Origin: Bacteroidota bacterium
Lineage (GTDB): Bacteria > Bacteroidota > Bacteroidia > UKL13-3
Length of the DNA stretch: 7,539 nt
NCBI GenBank assembly: GCA_010027395.1
Contig: RGVD01000126.1
Span: 1-7,539, forward strand
Direction of reading: 5' to 3'
Part shown: one piece after another, positions 1 through 5,944 of the stretch
Layout of the letters: every line of letters starts with the position of its first letter
How positions within the stretch are numbered: position 1 is the stretch's first letter
Notes under the pieces: generated by a model
What the model was told of the DNA's origin: nothing
Database searches by the model: none
What the model saw: only the letters and a program-made list of their open reading frames with translations
Program-made: the position numbers and the translations under genes

Positions 1-4
1 GGAA

Positions 5-47
5 AGAGTCTGTCTATGTCTCGACTCCGCTCGACATGACAGACTCT
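5..47. repeat. Hairpin-forming repeat at left edge
   Basis: The arms 5-14 and 38-47 pair perfectly over 10 bases. After a bulged T at 15, ATGTC (16-20) pairs with GACAT (33-37), giving a 15-bp stem around the loop at 21-32. No T-run follows on the + strand, so it is not a classical terminator. Its form, with TCGACTCCGCTCGACATGACA at its core, resembles short dispersed palindromes I have seen in Bacteroidota intergenic DNA; that resemblance is from memory. It may belong to the end of the gene lying left of the window. Confidence 0.55.
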
Positions 48-67
48 GCTCAATGAACGTTTCGAAT

Positions 68-171
68 AAAAAGATTTCTCCTTGCCGCTGCTTAGTTTTT
101 GCCACTTGGCAATTTCCACTTCACATGGCAAAACCTAAAAGGCTGCAAAAACCCTAGCCTGAAATCTTTTT
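68..171. repeat. Nested imperfect inverted repeat of about 100 bp
   Basis: The outer arms AAAAAGATTTC (68-78) and GAAATCTTTTT (161-171) are perfect complements. An inner pair, TTAGTTTTTGCCA (92-104) and TGGCAAAACCTAA (126-138), matches at 12 of 13 positions. A small palindrome, TGCCA-CT-TGGCA (100-111), overlaps the left inner arm and offers an alternative fold. The spacers between outer and inner arms differ in length (13 versus 22 bases), so the structure would carry an asymmetric internal loop. Such a long single-strand fold is reminiscent of integron attC sites or of a non-autonomous repeat, but no core-site consensus proves either. Confidence 0.55.
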
Positions 172-249
172 GCACGCACTGCGAAAATCGCTTCGCGATC
201 GGAAATTTTAATGCTTGAAAATGTTTTTTAATGATGTATTTAATCTTTT

Positions 250-314
250 CATGCACTCTCATGCATTATCCATGCTTTATCTATGCTTTATCCATGCTTT
301 ATCCATTCATCATC
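250..314 (+). repeat. 11-bp tandem repeat array (CATGCTTTATC)
   Basis: Consecutive units read CATGCATTATC (260-270), CATGCTTTATC (271-281), TATGCTTTATC (282-292) and CATGCTTTATC (293-303). They are flanked by degenerate units at 250-259 (10 bases) and 304-314. The period is 11 bases, close to one helical turn, and there are no spacers, so this is not CRISPR. It lies in non-coding DNA about 470 bases before mcrB. A slippage-prone microsatellite or a phased protein-binding array are both possible; nothing in the sequence decides between them. Confidence 0.75.
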
Positions 315-520
315 CCTTGACGAAAAAGCTTACTGGTTTTAATCATTTCTTATCATTTTTAAATATTAATGACAAATAAGGTCATTGTTTTGTTTAATAG
401 AAATTTTGATGATAGAATCGTGGATTGAAATAGAGTATATGGAATAATATGAAGTGATTTTGATGGAACATTTTTGATGAAATATTTATTTGCAGTTATT
501 TTGCCTGCGATTGTTGTTAT

Positions 521-547
521 CACCAAACGCTCATTATATGTTTGGTG
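521..547. repeat. Perfect 8-bp hairpin
   Basis: CACCAAAC (521-528) is complemented exactly by GTTTGGTG (540-547) around an 11-base loop. It is not followed by a T-run. It may be a protein-binding palindrome or part of a larger degenerate repeat; no role can be assigned. Confidence 0.4.
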
Positions 548-614
548 GCACTGCGCTAAACACCATGCATAAGCAAGATGCAAGCCATATAAATCATGAC
601 AAGTAATTTGATGA

Positions 615-645
615 TTTGTAATTTAATATGATAATTGTATATTCG
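615..645 (+). promoter_or_regulatory. Candidate Bacteroidota-type promoter for mcrBC
   Basis: TTTG at 615-618 and TATATTCG at 638-645 are separated by 19 bases. They resemble the group's -33 TTTG and -7 TAnnTTTG elements, with one mismatch in the latter. Transcription would begin near 650 and give a leader of about 130 bases containing the hairpin at 693-715. The motif is short and the region AT-rich, so chance occurrence is quite possible. Confidence 0.3.
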
Positions 646-692
646 AAGAAAAAACGAAACAAAGGTTCGCCAATCCTGCCAATTTAGAATGC

Positions 693-715
693 TTGTCGCA
701 CTTTTTGTTCGACAA
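693..715. repeat. Small hairpin in the mcrB leader
   Basis: TTGTCG (693-698) pairs with CGACAA (710-715) around an 11-base loop, in the presumed untranslated leader of mcrB. Shortly after it, GTTAGTGGC (723-731) is the exact reverse complement of GCCACTAAC (3810-3818) in the hairpin element that follows mcrC. The mcrBC unit is therefore framed by an inverted 9-mer. The pairing itself is weak. Confidence 0.35.
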
Positions 716-779
716 TATGTAAGTTAGTGGCAAGGCTAAGGAAAGCATAACAGAAAATAAATAAACTAAAACAACAAAA

Positions 780-2417
780 ATGGATAACGAAATCTTTGAT
801 ATAAAAACTTGGGGTCAAACCATAAATACAATTTCCCATGAAAGCCGATTTAATAATTGGTTTAATACATTATCTGGGTTTGTTGTTGACGACAACTCTT
901 TTTCTAAAGACCAAGTAAATGTCAAATTTTCAAATGGGTTTAGAATTTCAAAACTACCTTCAAATGTCAAAGTTGACCCAACCAATACGCATTTTATTGG
1001 CAAAGATGGTGCGGGCAGTTTATTCACATGCTTACTTTCAAAGTGGGATGATGACGAAATGGATGATGAAGATTTGGGTGCTAAATATCTAGGGACATCA
1101 TTAGTTTTTTTTCCATGCTATGAACAGGAGGCAACGAAGCAAGGAAGAAAGACAATTTATAAAAACAAATTATTACCCTCAGGAATAGTATTAGCTCTAG
1201 GAATGGGATCAGGCGGGCCAGGACCAGATGAAAGACTTGTTTCAAACCCAGGCCATATTAGAAGGTTTGAGGGTTTCTTGAATTCGATTAAAAACAAAAT
1301 TGTTGACTCTGAAACAATAATTTGGTTTAGGGACGAACCAATAATAAGGAAATCTGTTCCAGATATTTTCCAGAAAAAAACTAAAACAATTTTTGGTGAA
1401 GCGACCCCTCATGCTCTTGGACTCAGAAACGATTCAGGCGGTGGTTACGGCCAATATATTTATGCTATTGCTTCTTTAAAATTTGACAATAATGGGGATC
1501 TAAGTACAAATCAAAAAACAATATTTGAAGGATTTAGCAATTTCTATTTTCGCGAACGAGGCTGGAAAAAAGAAGAGCCTACTGATTTAGCAATTTCTTG
1601 GTACCAATCTCTTTTTGGAAAAATAGATAAAAATAGTATTATCGATAAATTAGGTCGGAACAAATATTTAATTTTAGCGGGGCCTCCTGGAATAAAAAAA
1701 ACGGACCTGTTAAATCAAGTAAAAGAAAATTATTCAAATAATTATTTAATTAGACAATTTCATCCTAATACTACATATCAAAATTTTGTTGGAGGAATTC
1801 AACCGACTTTGAATGGAAGTGTTGGGTTCGAATTTTACAAGGGCCCTCTTATTGAGGCAATTGAAAGGGCTTCAAAATTGAAAGATGGCGAAAACTTTTT
1901 ATTAATTATTGATGAAATAAACCGTGCTGATTTGTCTTCTGTTTTAGGTGAAGCAGTAAATCTTTTTGAACCAACTCAAAAATATTCTGTATCAATTCCA
2001 AATTATTCAAATGAAAAAGGAGAAGCACTTGAACTAACTATGCCTGACAATTTGCATGTTTTATGTGCAATGAATACTGCAGATAGGAACATCAGCTCAA
2101 TTGATGTTGCGATAAGAAGGCGATTTGCCTTTTTAAATATCTGGCCGGAAGAACCTATTGGACAAAAATCTTGCGACTATGGCCGAGGATGTTTTAACAG
2201 TATTAAGAATTTATTTCTTGAATACGGAAATAAAAACGATCTGAATTTAATGCCCGGGGGTTATTATTTTCTTGGAAAAAATGAACAAGAAGTTAAAGAT
2301 GTTTTAAAAGACCGATTATTGCCTCTACTTGAAGATTATTTACAGGAAAACAGAATAAGTAAAATTCTTTTAACTGAAATTGATCTTTACATACAAAGAT
2401 TAAAACAAACTTTATAA
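780..2417 (+). CDS. mcrB: McrB-like AAA+ NTPase subunit of a modification-dependent restriction system
   Basis: This 545-residue protein is the NTP-driven motor of an McrBC-type restriction complex, which in known members recognises modified DNA and translocates it to an McrC nuclease. The C-terminal AAA+ half (about 280-545) shows the family motifs in order: a Walker A-like loop GPPGIKKT (301-308), the McrB-type segment QFHPNTTYQNFVGGIQP (326-342), Walker B LLIIDEINRADLSSVLGE (374-391), the signature MNTADRN (431-437) and the arginine cluster RRRF (446-449). In the P-loop the usual glycine before the catalytic lysine is replaced by Lys306, although Lys307 and Thr308 remain. Residues 1-260 should be the DNA-reading domain; I do not recognise its fold, but it has a glycine-rich segment around 139-150. 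The start has no Shine-Dalgarno site but an A-rich leader, normal for this phylum. The stop overlaps the mcrC start by one base. The McrB-family call is firm; the modification read is unknown. Confidence 0.9.
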   Translation: MDNEIFDIKTWGQTINTISHESRFNNWFNTLSGFVVDDNSFSKDQVNVKFSNGFRISKLPSNVKVDPTNTHFIGKDGAGSLFTCLLSKWDDDEMDDEDLGAKYLGTSLVFFPCYEQEATKQGRKTIYKNKLLPSGIVLALGMGSGGPGPDERLVSNPGHIRRFEGFLNSIKNKIVDSETIIWFRDEPIIRKSVPDIFQKKTKTIFGEATPHALGLRNDSGGGYGQYIYAIASLKFDNNGDLSTNQKTIFEGFSNFYFRERGWKKEEPTDLAISWYQSLFGKIDKNSIIDKLGRNKYLILAGPPGIKKTDLLNQVKENYSNNYLIRQFHPNTTYQNFVGGIQPTLNGSVGFEFYKGPLIEAIERASKLKDGENFLLIIDEINRADLSSVLGEAVNLFEPTQKYSVSIPNYSNEKGEALELTMPDNLHVLCAMNTADRNISSIDVAIRRRFAFLNIWPEEPIGQKSCDYGRGCFNSIKNLFLEYGNKNDLNLMPGGYYFLGKNEQEVKDVLKDRLLPLLEDYLQENRISKILLTEIDLYIQRLKQTL

Positions 2418-3793
2418 TGTTATCATATACCCTTAAAGAACATAGTAGTATTGGAATGATGAATATTCTAAACTCCTTAGGATATATGAAATTAGCTCAA
2501 TCAGGATCAGGCAGAAATTCAGATATTGCAATGATTACTGAAAAAGCCATTTCTCGTTTTAAAAGGAAAAACAAAGAATATTTAGCTTTTTTAGGCTTAA
2601 GCATTATTGATAAAAAAATTGTTTCATCCGGTAAAGCCGGTGCGATACCTCTGGAATACGCTTTAGGAAGTAACGAAAAAGCCAATTTAACAGTCGAGCC
2701 AATGATAAATTGGCAAACAATGTCAGATTTTGCATCAGTAACAAAGGACAGGTCATGGCTTTCTATTAAACAGGAGTGGGAAATTTCAAAAGTATTAGAC
2801 ATTGAATTATGGTACTTTTCAAAGCCATTTTTAACAGAATCTTTAAATGTCCTCAGGCGTCCAGCAAAAGGTTTCAAAACTTATGAAAGCACAGAAAGCT
2901 ATCCTAAAGGAAATACTAATTGGATAGATTACGCAGTAAATAAATATCCATATCGTGATATATCATTCAGTAACACGAATTCTATATCTACCTATGATGT
3001 GTTGCCGCATTCTATTTTGTTATGGTGCCTTAACAAGATTTATGACTCAATAATAAATATTGTTCTCGTTCCAGCAGACATTCTTTCAGAAATAGATGAA
3101 TTAAGAAACATTCTCGGTTCTAATATTTTACCAATCGTACCTACAAAGAATAATTTGAACAAGCTTCCTAAATCTGGTGCATGGGCAGGATATTTGAATC
3201 TTTACAATGAAATTGAACATATTGCAATATTATCTGGAGTATTAAATGAAGATAAAACAAGAGGATGTGCATATTCAATTCAAACGGAAAAACTGTTTGA
3301 AGAATTCACAATTTATATTTGCGAACAGTTTGCCGTTAATAATGGATTCAAAATATACAAAGATAATGACGACTCTTCAAGAATAGGCCTTAAACAAATT
3401 GGGGATTCAAAATTTACCATGCTATCATCATTAAGACCAGATATTGCTTTTACTTCGAATGACACATTAATAATAATTGACTCAAAATACAAGCGGCACT
3501 ATGACTTAGCAAACACTAACTCTTCAAAGGAAAATGATTGGTACCAGGAAATGAGAAATGATTTGCATCAAGTTATATGCTATAATATTTTTTCTCAAAA
3601 ACCCAAAAAACTGTTCCTGCTGACTCATCCTAAAATTTCAAGTGGTTTAGAATTTAATATTTGGCGCACCAATAGAGATAAAAATTGTATAGTGGGATTT
3701 CTACCAATTAAATTTGATAATGAATCCCAAGTAAATAAAATTACAAAGGTTTACGAGAAAAATTTAAACTTAATCCTTTCAAACTTTATTTGA
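2417..3793 (+). CDS. mcrC: McrC-like PD-(D/E)xK nuclease subunit
   Basis: This 458-residue protein is the likely DNA-cutting partner of the upstream McrB-like NTPase. A PD-(D/E)xK nuclease core lies in the C-terminal third: LRPDIAF (339-345) supplies the first acidic residue, Asp342, and LIIIDSKYKRHYD (351-363) supplies the Asp355-x-Lys357 pair. DLHQVICYNIF (382-392) matches the conserved helix with a Gln/Tyr signature seen after the core in McrC proteins. The helix TEKLFEEFTIYICEQF (290-305) just before the core is also typical of the family. The N-terminal part (1-270), expected to contact McrB, is much less conserved and I see no separate motif there. All catalytic residues appear present, so the nuclease should be active if its motor works. 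Translation is probably coupled to mcrB through the TAATG junction. No tail gene follows, and an attC-like hairpin begins within about 20 bases of the stop. Confidence 0.88.
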   Translation: MLSYTLKEHSSIGMMNILNSLGYMKLAQSGSGRNSDIAMITEKAISRFKRKNKEYLAFLGLSIIDKKIVSSGKAGAIPLEYALGSNEKANLTVEPMINWQTMSDFASVTKDRSWLSIKQEWEISKVLDIELWYFSKPFLTESLNVLRRPAKGFKTYESTESYPKGNTNWIDYAVNKYPYRDISFSNTNSISTYDVLPHSILLWCLNKIYDSIINIVLVPADILSEIDELRNILGSNILPIVPTKNNLNKLPKSGAWAGYLNLYNEIEHIAILSGVLNEDKTRGCAYSIQTEKLFEEFTIYICEQFAVNNGFKIYKDNDDSSRIGLKQIGDSKFTMLSSLRPDIAFTSNDTLIIIDSKYKRHYDLANTNSSKENDWYQEMRNDLHQVICYNIFSQKPKKLFLLTHPKISSGLEFNIWRTNRDKNCIVGFLPIKFDNESQVNKITKVYEKNLNLILSNFI

Positions 3794-3809
3794 CAGATAA
3801 CAAAGCCCA

Positions 3810-3893
3810 GCCACTAACAGCGGCTAAGCAAGATTTTTCTGCCGCAGGCGCAACACAGAAAAACCTCGCCTAGCCGCAAACCGTTATGTGCAA
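3810..3893. repeat. attC-like imperfect hairpin element downstream of mcrC
   Basis: The innermost arms AGATTTTTCTG (3831-3841) and CAGAAAAACCT (3856-3866) match at 10 of 11 positions around a 14-base loop. The next segments, 3820-3830 and 3867-3877, match at 9 of 11. Beyond a bulge, AAC (3816-3818) pairs with GTT (3883-3885), and CAC (3812-3814 area) with GTG (3888-3890). The result is a long bulged stem bounded by AAC and GTT, the general form of integron attC recombination sites. The outer bases do not meet the strict RYYYAAC / GTTRRRY core consensus, so it may instead be a dispersed Bacteroidota intergenic repeat. No poly-T follows, so a simple terminator role is unlikely. Confidence 0.5.
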
Positions 3894-4082
3894 GCGTAAC
3901 GACCGACACCGCAACCATCGACAGGCTGACAATTAAACGAAAAAAGTAAACCATTTTGACAAGTGAAAAACATACAGAATATACTACAAAGGGACAGCGA
4001 GTAAGCCGATACTCAAGCCGACCCGATGTTTTTTATTTTTTTTCTCCCCGCATTTTTTAAAAACAATTTTAGCCAGCCGCAC

Positions 4083-4151
4083 AAGTGGCACATTTGGTTT
4101 TGCCCCGACACACAAAGCCAACTCTTCGGCAAAACCAAAAGAGCCACTTTT
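4083..4151 (+). terminator. Long inverted repeat with trailing T-run, possible terminator
   Basis: The arms 4084-4104 and 4128-4148 are complementary at 19 of 21 positions, and A4083-T4149 extends the stem by one more pair. The arms begin AGTGGC and end GCCACT, and both contain the TTTGGTTTTGCC / GGCAAAACCAAA block. The loop is 23 bases. The + strand copy ends in TTTTT, as expected of an intrinsic terminator, which would insulate mcrBC from the abiE operon. The stem is longer than usual for a terminator, and TTTTAGCCA occurs on both sides of it as a direct repeat, so a repeat element that doubles as a terminator is also possible. Confidence 0.5.
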
Positions 4152-4177
4152 TAGCCAACGCACCGCCAAAAATGACG

Positions 4178-4311
4178 TTTCGTATCCGAAATATCAGGTT
4201 TATCCTGACAATTATACTATAAAATATAATTTTTTAAAGCAAAAAGACAAAATATTAAATTACCTTTCGTATCATTGTAGTCAGGTTTATCCTGACAATA
4301 TTACTATGAAA
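4178..4311 (+). promoter_or_regulatory. Duplicated palindromic operator-like sites over the abiE promoter/start
   Basis: Two copies of TCAGGTTTATCCTGACAAT (4194-4212 and 4281-4299) are identical over 19 bases and exactly 87 bases apart. Each contains the palindrome TCAGG-N5-CCTGA. The similarity extends upstream at the same spacing (TTTCGTATC at 4178-4186 and 4265-4273) and downstream, where TACTATA in copy 1 corresponds to TACTATG in copy 2, the ATG being the abiEi start. Copy 1 also has TTTCG-TATC-CGAAA (4178-4191). AbiEi proteins of known systems repress their own operon by binding paired inverted repeats in the promoter, so these are good candidate AbiEi operators. A promoter probably lies in the AT-rich stretch 4213-4264, but I cannot place it exactly. 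Confidence 0.65.
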
Positions 4312-5127
4312 AGTAAATACATATCAACGCAATCAAACGAACTTCTATCCTATTTCAATGGACAGAACAAGACTTGCTTTGACTATAGCGAAGCATTCCA
4401 CGCTATGCCTGATTCAAAGGAAAGCACACTTCGGGAACTTCTAAGCGACATGACAAAGCGTGGGCTTCTGATGAGATTGAAAGACGGAGTTTATTACATC
4501 ATACCATACGAAGCAAATGCTGAAAATTTTATGCCCGACTGGCATTTAATAGCGGGAAACTTGGTAAATGATGCCCAATATTATATTGGTTACTATTCAG
4601 CTTTGCAGATTCATAATCTCATCACACAACCTTCTTTGAAGGAACAAATTGTTGTTTCAAAACAAATTCGACCATCGGAAATAAAAATCAAAAATATTCC
4701 CTTTCAATTCATTTATCACAACGACAAACATTTTTTCGGTGCAAAAAAAATATGGATTGATAGTTTCAATAAAGTGCTTTGTTCTGATTTAGAAAAAACA
4801 TTTATAGACTGCCTATTCAAACCTGACTATGCTGGTGGTATAGTGGAAGTAGCAAGGGCTATTCATACTTCAAAAGAAAAAATAAAATACGATATACTGT
4901 TTGATTATGCAAAAAAATTCGATTCTCAAGCTGTAATAAAACGGTTAGGATTTTTGTTAGAAATACTCGACATCAATTCAGGAATTATTGACGATTTACA
5001 TAAAATAAAAACTGCTTCTTATGTAGTGCTTGACACCGAATTGCCAAAGGTTGGCAAACGCAACAGTCGGTGGAGCATTCAGCAGAACATAGAAACTGAC
5101 ACGATTAAATCTGCTATTTACACATGA
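4306..5127 (+). CDS. abiEi: AbiEi-type antitoxin and transcriptional repressor
   Basis: This 273-residue protein fits the AbiEi antitoxin family of type IV toxin-antitoxin systems, in which the antitoxin opposes the toxin without a stable complex and represses the operon. The N-terminal 10-66 region is a winged helix: helices around FDYSEAFHAMP (25-35) and TLRELLSDMTKRGLL (41-55), then a wing LKDGVYYIIP (58-67). The C-terminal domain has family-typical blocks: DAQYYIGYYSALQIHNLI (89-106), SDLEKTFIDCLFKPDYAGG (160-178) and VIKRLGFLLE (210-219). A basic stretch near 249-256 (VGKRNSRW) also fits a DNA-contacting surface. The chosen ATG lies inside the second operator-like repeat, so a bound repressor could also block translation initiation or early elongation. 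The gene overlaps abiEii by four bases (ATGA), implying translational coupling. Family assignment is confident; autoregulation is inferred from known relatives. Confidence 0.87.
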   Translation: MKSKYISTQSNELLSYFNGQNKTCFDYSEAFHAMPDSKESTLRELLSDMTKRGLLMRLKDGVYYIIPYEANAENFMPDWHLIAGNLVNDAQYYIGYYSALQIHNLITQPSLKEQIVVSKQIRPSEIKIKNIPFQFIYHNDKHFFGAKKIWIDSFNKVLCSDLEKTFIDCLFKPDYAGGIVEVARAIHTSKEKIKYDILFDYAKKFDSQAVIKRLGFLLEILDINSGIIDDLHKIKTASYVVLDTELPKVGKRNSRWSIQQNIETDTIKSAIYT

Positions 5128-5933
5128 TTAAGCCCGGAGAAATACAGCAAAAAGCAAGAGCTGTTGGCGTTCGTGACCAGCAGATTGAAAAAGATTATAT
5201 TCTTTCATGGATATTAAAAGGCATTGCACAACATGAACAACTTTCAAAAGTTATAGTGTTTAAAGGAGGAACTGTTTTAAAGAAAATCTATTTTGAAGAT
5301 TACCGATTTTCAGAAGACTTGGATTTTACCCTAATCAATAATGAAATTTCTAATGAACAAATTTTTGAATGGTTCAGGGAAACCTTTGACTACATTAAGG
5401 AAGAAGCCAATATTCCACTTGAAATCATTGATAACAATGAACACGAAGATGGTGGCATTAACTTTTACATAAGCTATATCGGCCCGCTTGGCGGACAAGG
5501 AAATAACAAACAAGTAAAAATTGACATTTCGAGAAGCGAACAACTAGTTTTTGAACCAGTAATGAAAGATGTTTTCATTGACTATACCGATATGGAAGAA
5601 CACCAACTTTTGTGTTATCCATTGGAAGAAGTATTAGTGGAGAAAATGCGGTCAGTTATGCAAAGAATGCAAGCCCGTGATTTTTATGACATCTGGTATC
5701 TTTTGGAGCAACACGGAATGGACGTTGATTTTTATTTGAATGAATTCGAAACAAAGTGTAAAAGCAAAGAATTAAATCACACAGATTTTCCGAACAAATT
5801 AGCCGAACGATTGCAGCAATACAAAGGTCGTTGGCAGAGTTCCATGAGTGAACAAATAAAAGACTTGCCCGACTTTGACCAAGTAGAACGGGAAGTGCAA
5901 AGACATTTAAAGAAACTGAACCTGAAAAATTAG
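5124..5933 (+). CDS. abiEii: AbiEii-type nucleotidyltransferase toxin
   Basis: This 269-residue protein is the toxin partner of AbiEi, a DUF1814-type member of the DNA polymerase beta nucleotidyltransferase superfamily. Relatives are reported to act as nucleotidyltransferases (GTP-binding for AbiEii itself, tRNA 3' end modification for MenT-type relatives); the target of this one cannot be read from the sequence. The four expected motifs are present: VFKGGTVLKKIY (45-56), RFSEDLDFTL (61-70) with the metal-binding Asp65 and Asp67, VKIDISR (131-137) with Lys132 and Asp134, and the C-terminal block with Glu173, Lys174 and ARDFYDIWYLL (184-194). None of the catalytic residues looks lost, so the toxin should be active. 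The start is fixed by the ATGA overlap with abiEi. The next gene begins only 11 bases after the stop, which puts the toxin in one transcript with the condensin genes. Confidence 0.9.
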   Translation: MIKPGEIQQKARAVGVRDQQIEKDYILSWILKGIAQHEQLSKVIVFKGGTVLKKIYFEDYRFSEDLDFTLINNEISNEQIFEWFRETFDYIKEEANIPLEIIDNNEHEDGGINFYISYIGPLGGQGNNKQVKIDISRSEQLVFEPVMKDVFIDYTDMEEHQLLCYPLEEVLVEKMRSVMQRMQARDFYDIWYLLEQHGMDVDFYLNEFETKCKSKELNHTDFPNKLAERLQQYKGRWQSSMSEQIKDLPDFDQVEREVQRHLKKLNLKN

Positions 5934-5944
5934 TTGACATTCGC

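Larger units (their letters stand above)
1..779. other. Non-coding leader region upstream of mcrB, rich in inverted and tandem repeats
   Basis: No open reading frame here looks like a real gene. The only sizeable one is a 74-codon minus-strand frame at 359-583, rich in I, T, N, K and F, without any motif I recognise. The stretch instead holds a hairpin at 5-47, a nested inverted repeat at 68-171, an 11-bp tandem array at 250-314, a hairpin at 521-547, a hairpin at 693-715 and a candidate promoter at 615-645. The mixture suggests decayed or recombined intergenic DNA beside an inserted defence unit. The remainder is AT-rich with nothing further I can name. Confidence 0.6.
3794..4305. other. Non-coding interval between mcrC and abiEi
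   Basis: About 510 bases without a credible gene separate the two operons. In order they hold an attC-like hairpin (3810-3893), a stretch with no clear signal (3894-4065), a long inverted repeat followed by a T-run (4083-4151), and two direct repeats with an internal palindrome (from 4178 and from 4265). A T-rich tract lies near 4028-4060. A 61-codon minus-strand frame at 3984-4169 runs straight through the inverted repeat and is best read as a by-product of it. Confidence 0.65.

Noticed and set aside
187..199. ATCGC-TTC-GCGAT hairpin as a minus-strand terminator
   Set aside because: The stem is only 5 bp, the T-run on the minus strand is four bases and interrupted, and there is no minus-strand gene to terminate.
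250..314. CRISPR array
   Set aside because: Units are only 11 bases and directly abut, with no spacers, and there is no cas gene nearby.
368..386. AATGAC / GTCATT hairpin before a T-rich stretch
   Set aside because: Six AT-rich pairs with no gene upstream; expected by chance in DNA of this composition.
359..583. 74-codon minus-strand open frame
   Set aside because: No recognisable family, composition as expected of translated AT-rich non-coding DNA, and it spans the hairpin at 521-547. No supporting promoter or neighbour.
1690..1706. Frameshift in mcrB at the A8 run
   Set aside because: The reading frame continues correctly into Walker B, MNTADR and RRRF motifs, so no frameshift is present; only the substitution remains odd.
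2497..2877. 126-codon minus-strand frame inside mcrC
   Set aside because: Lies wholly within the confidently assigned mcrC gene in an opposing frame; it has no motifs of its own.
3984..4169. 61-codon minus-strand open frame
   Set aside because: It runs through the long inverted repeat and the T-rich tract; its sequence is dictated by those structures. Similar short frames from repeats are commonly over-called.
5934..5939. TTGACA as a -35 box for the kleisin-like gene
   Set aside because: Only five bases separate it from the start codon, leaving no room for a -10 element or leader, and this phylum uses a different promoter consensus.
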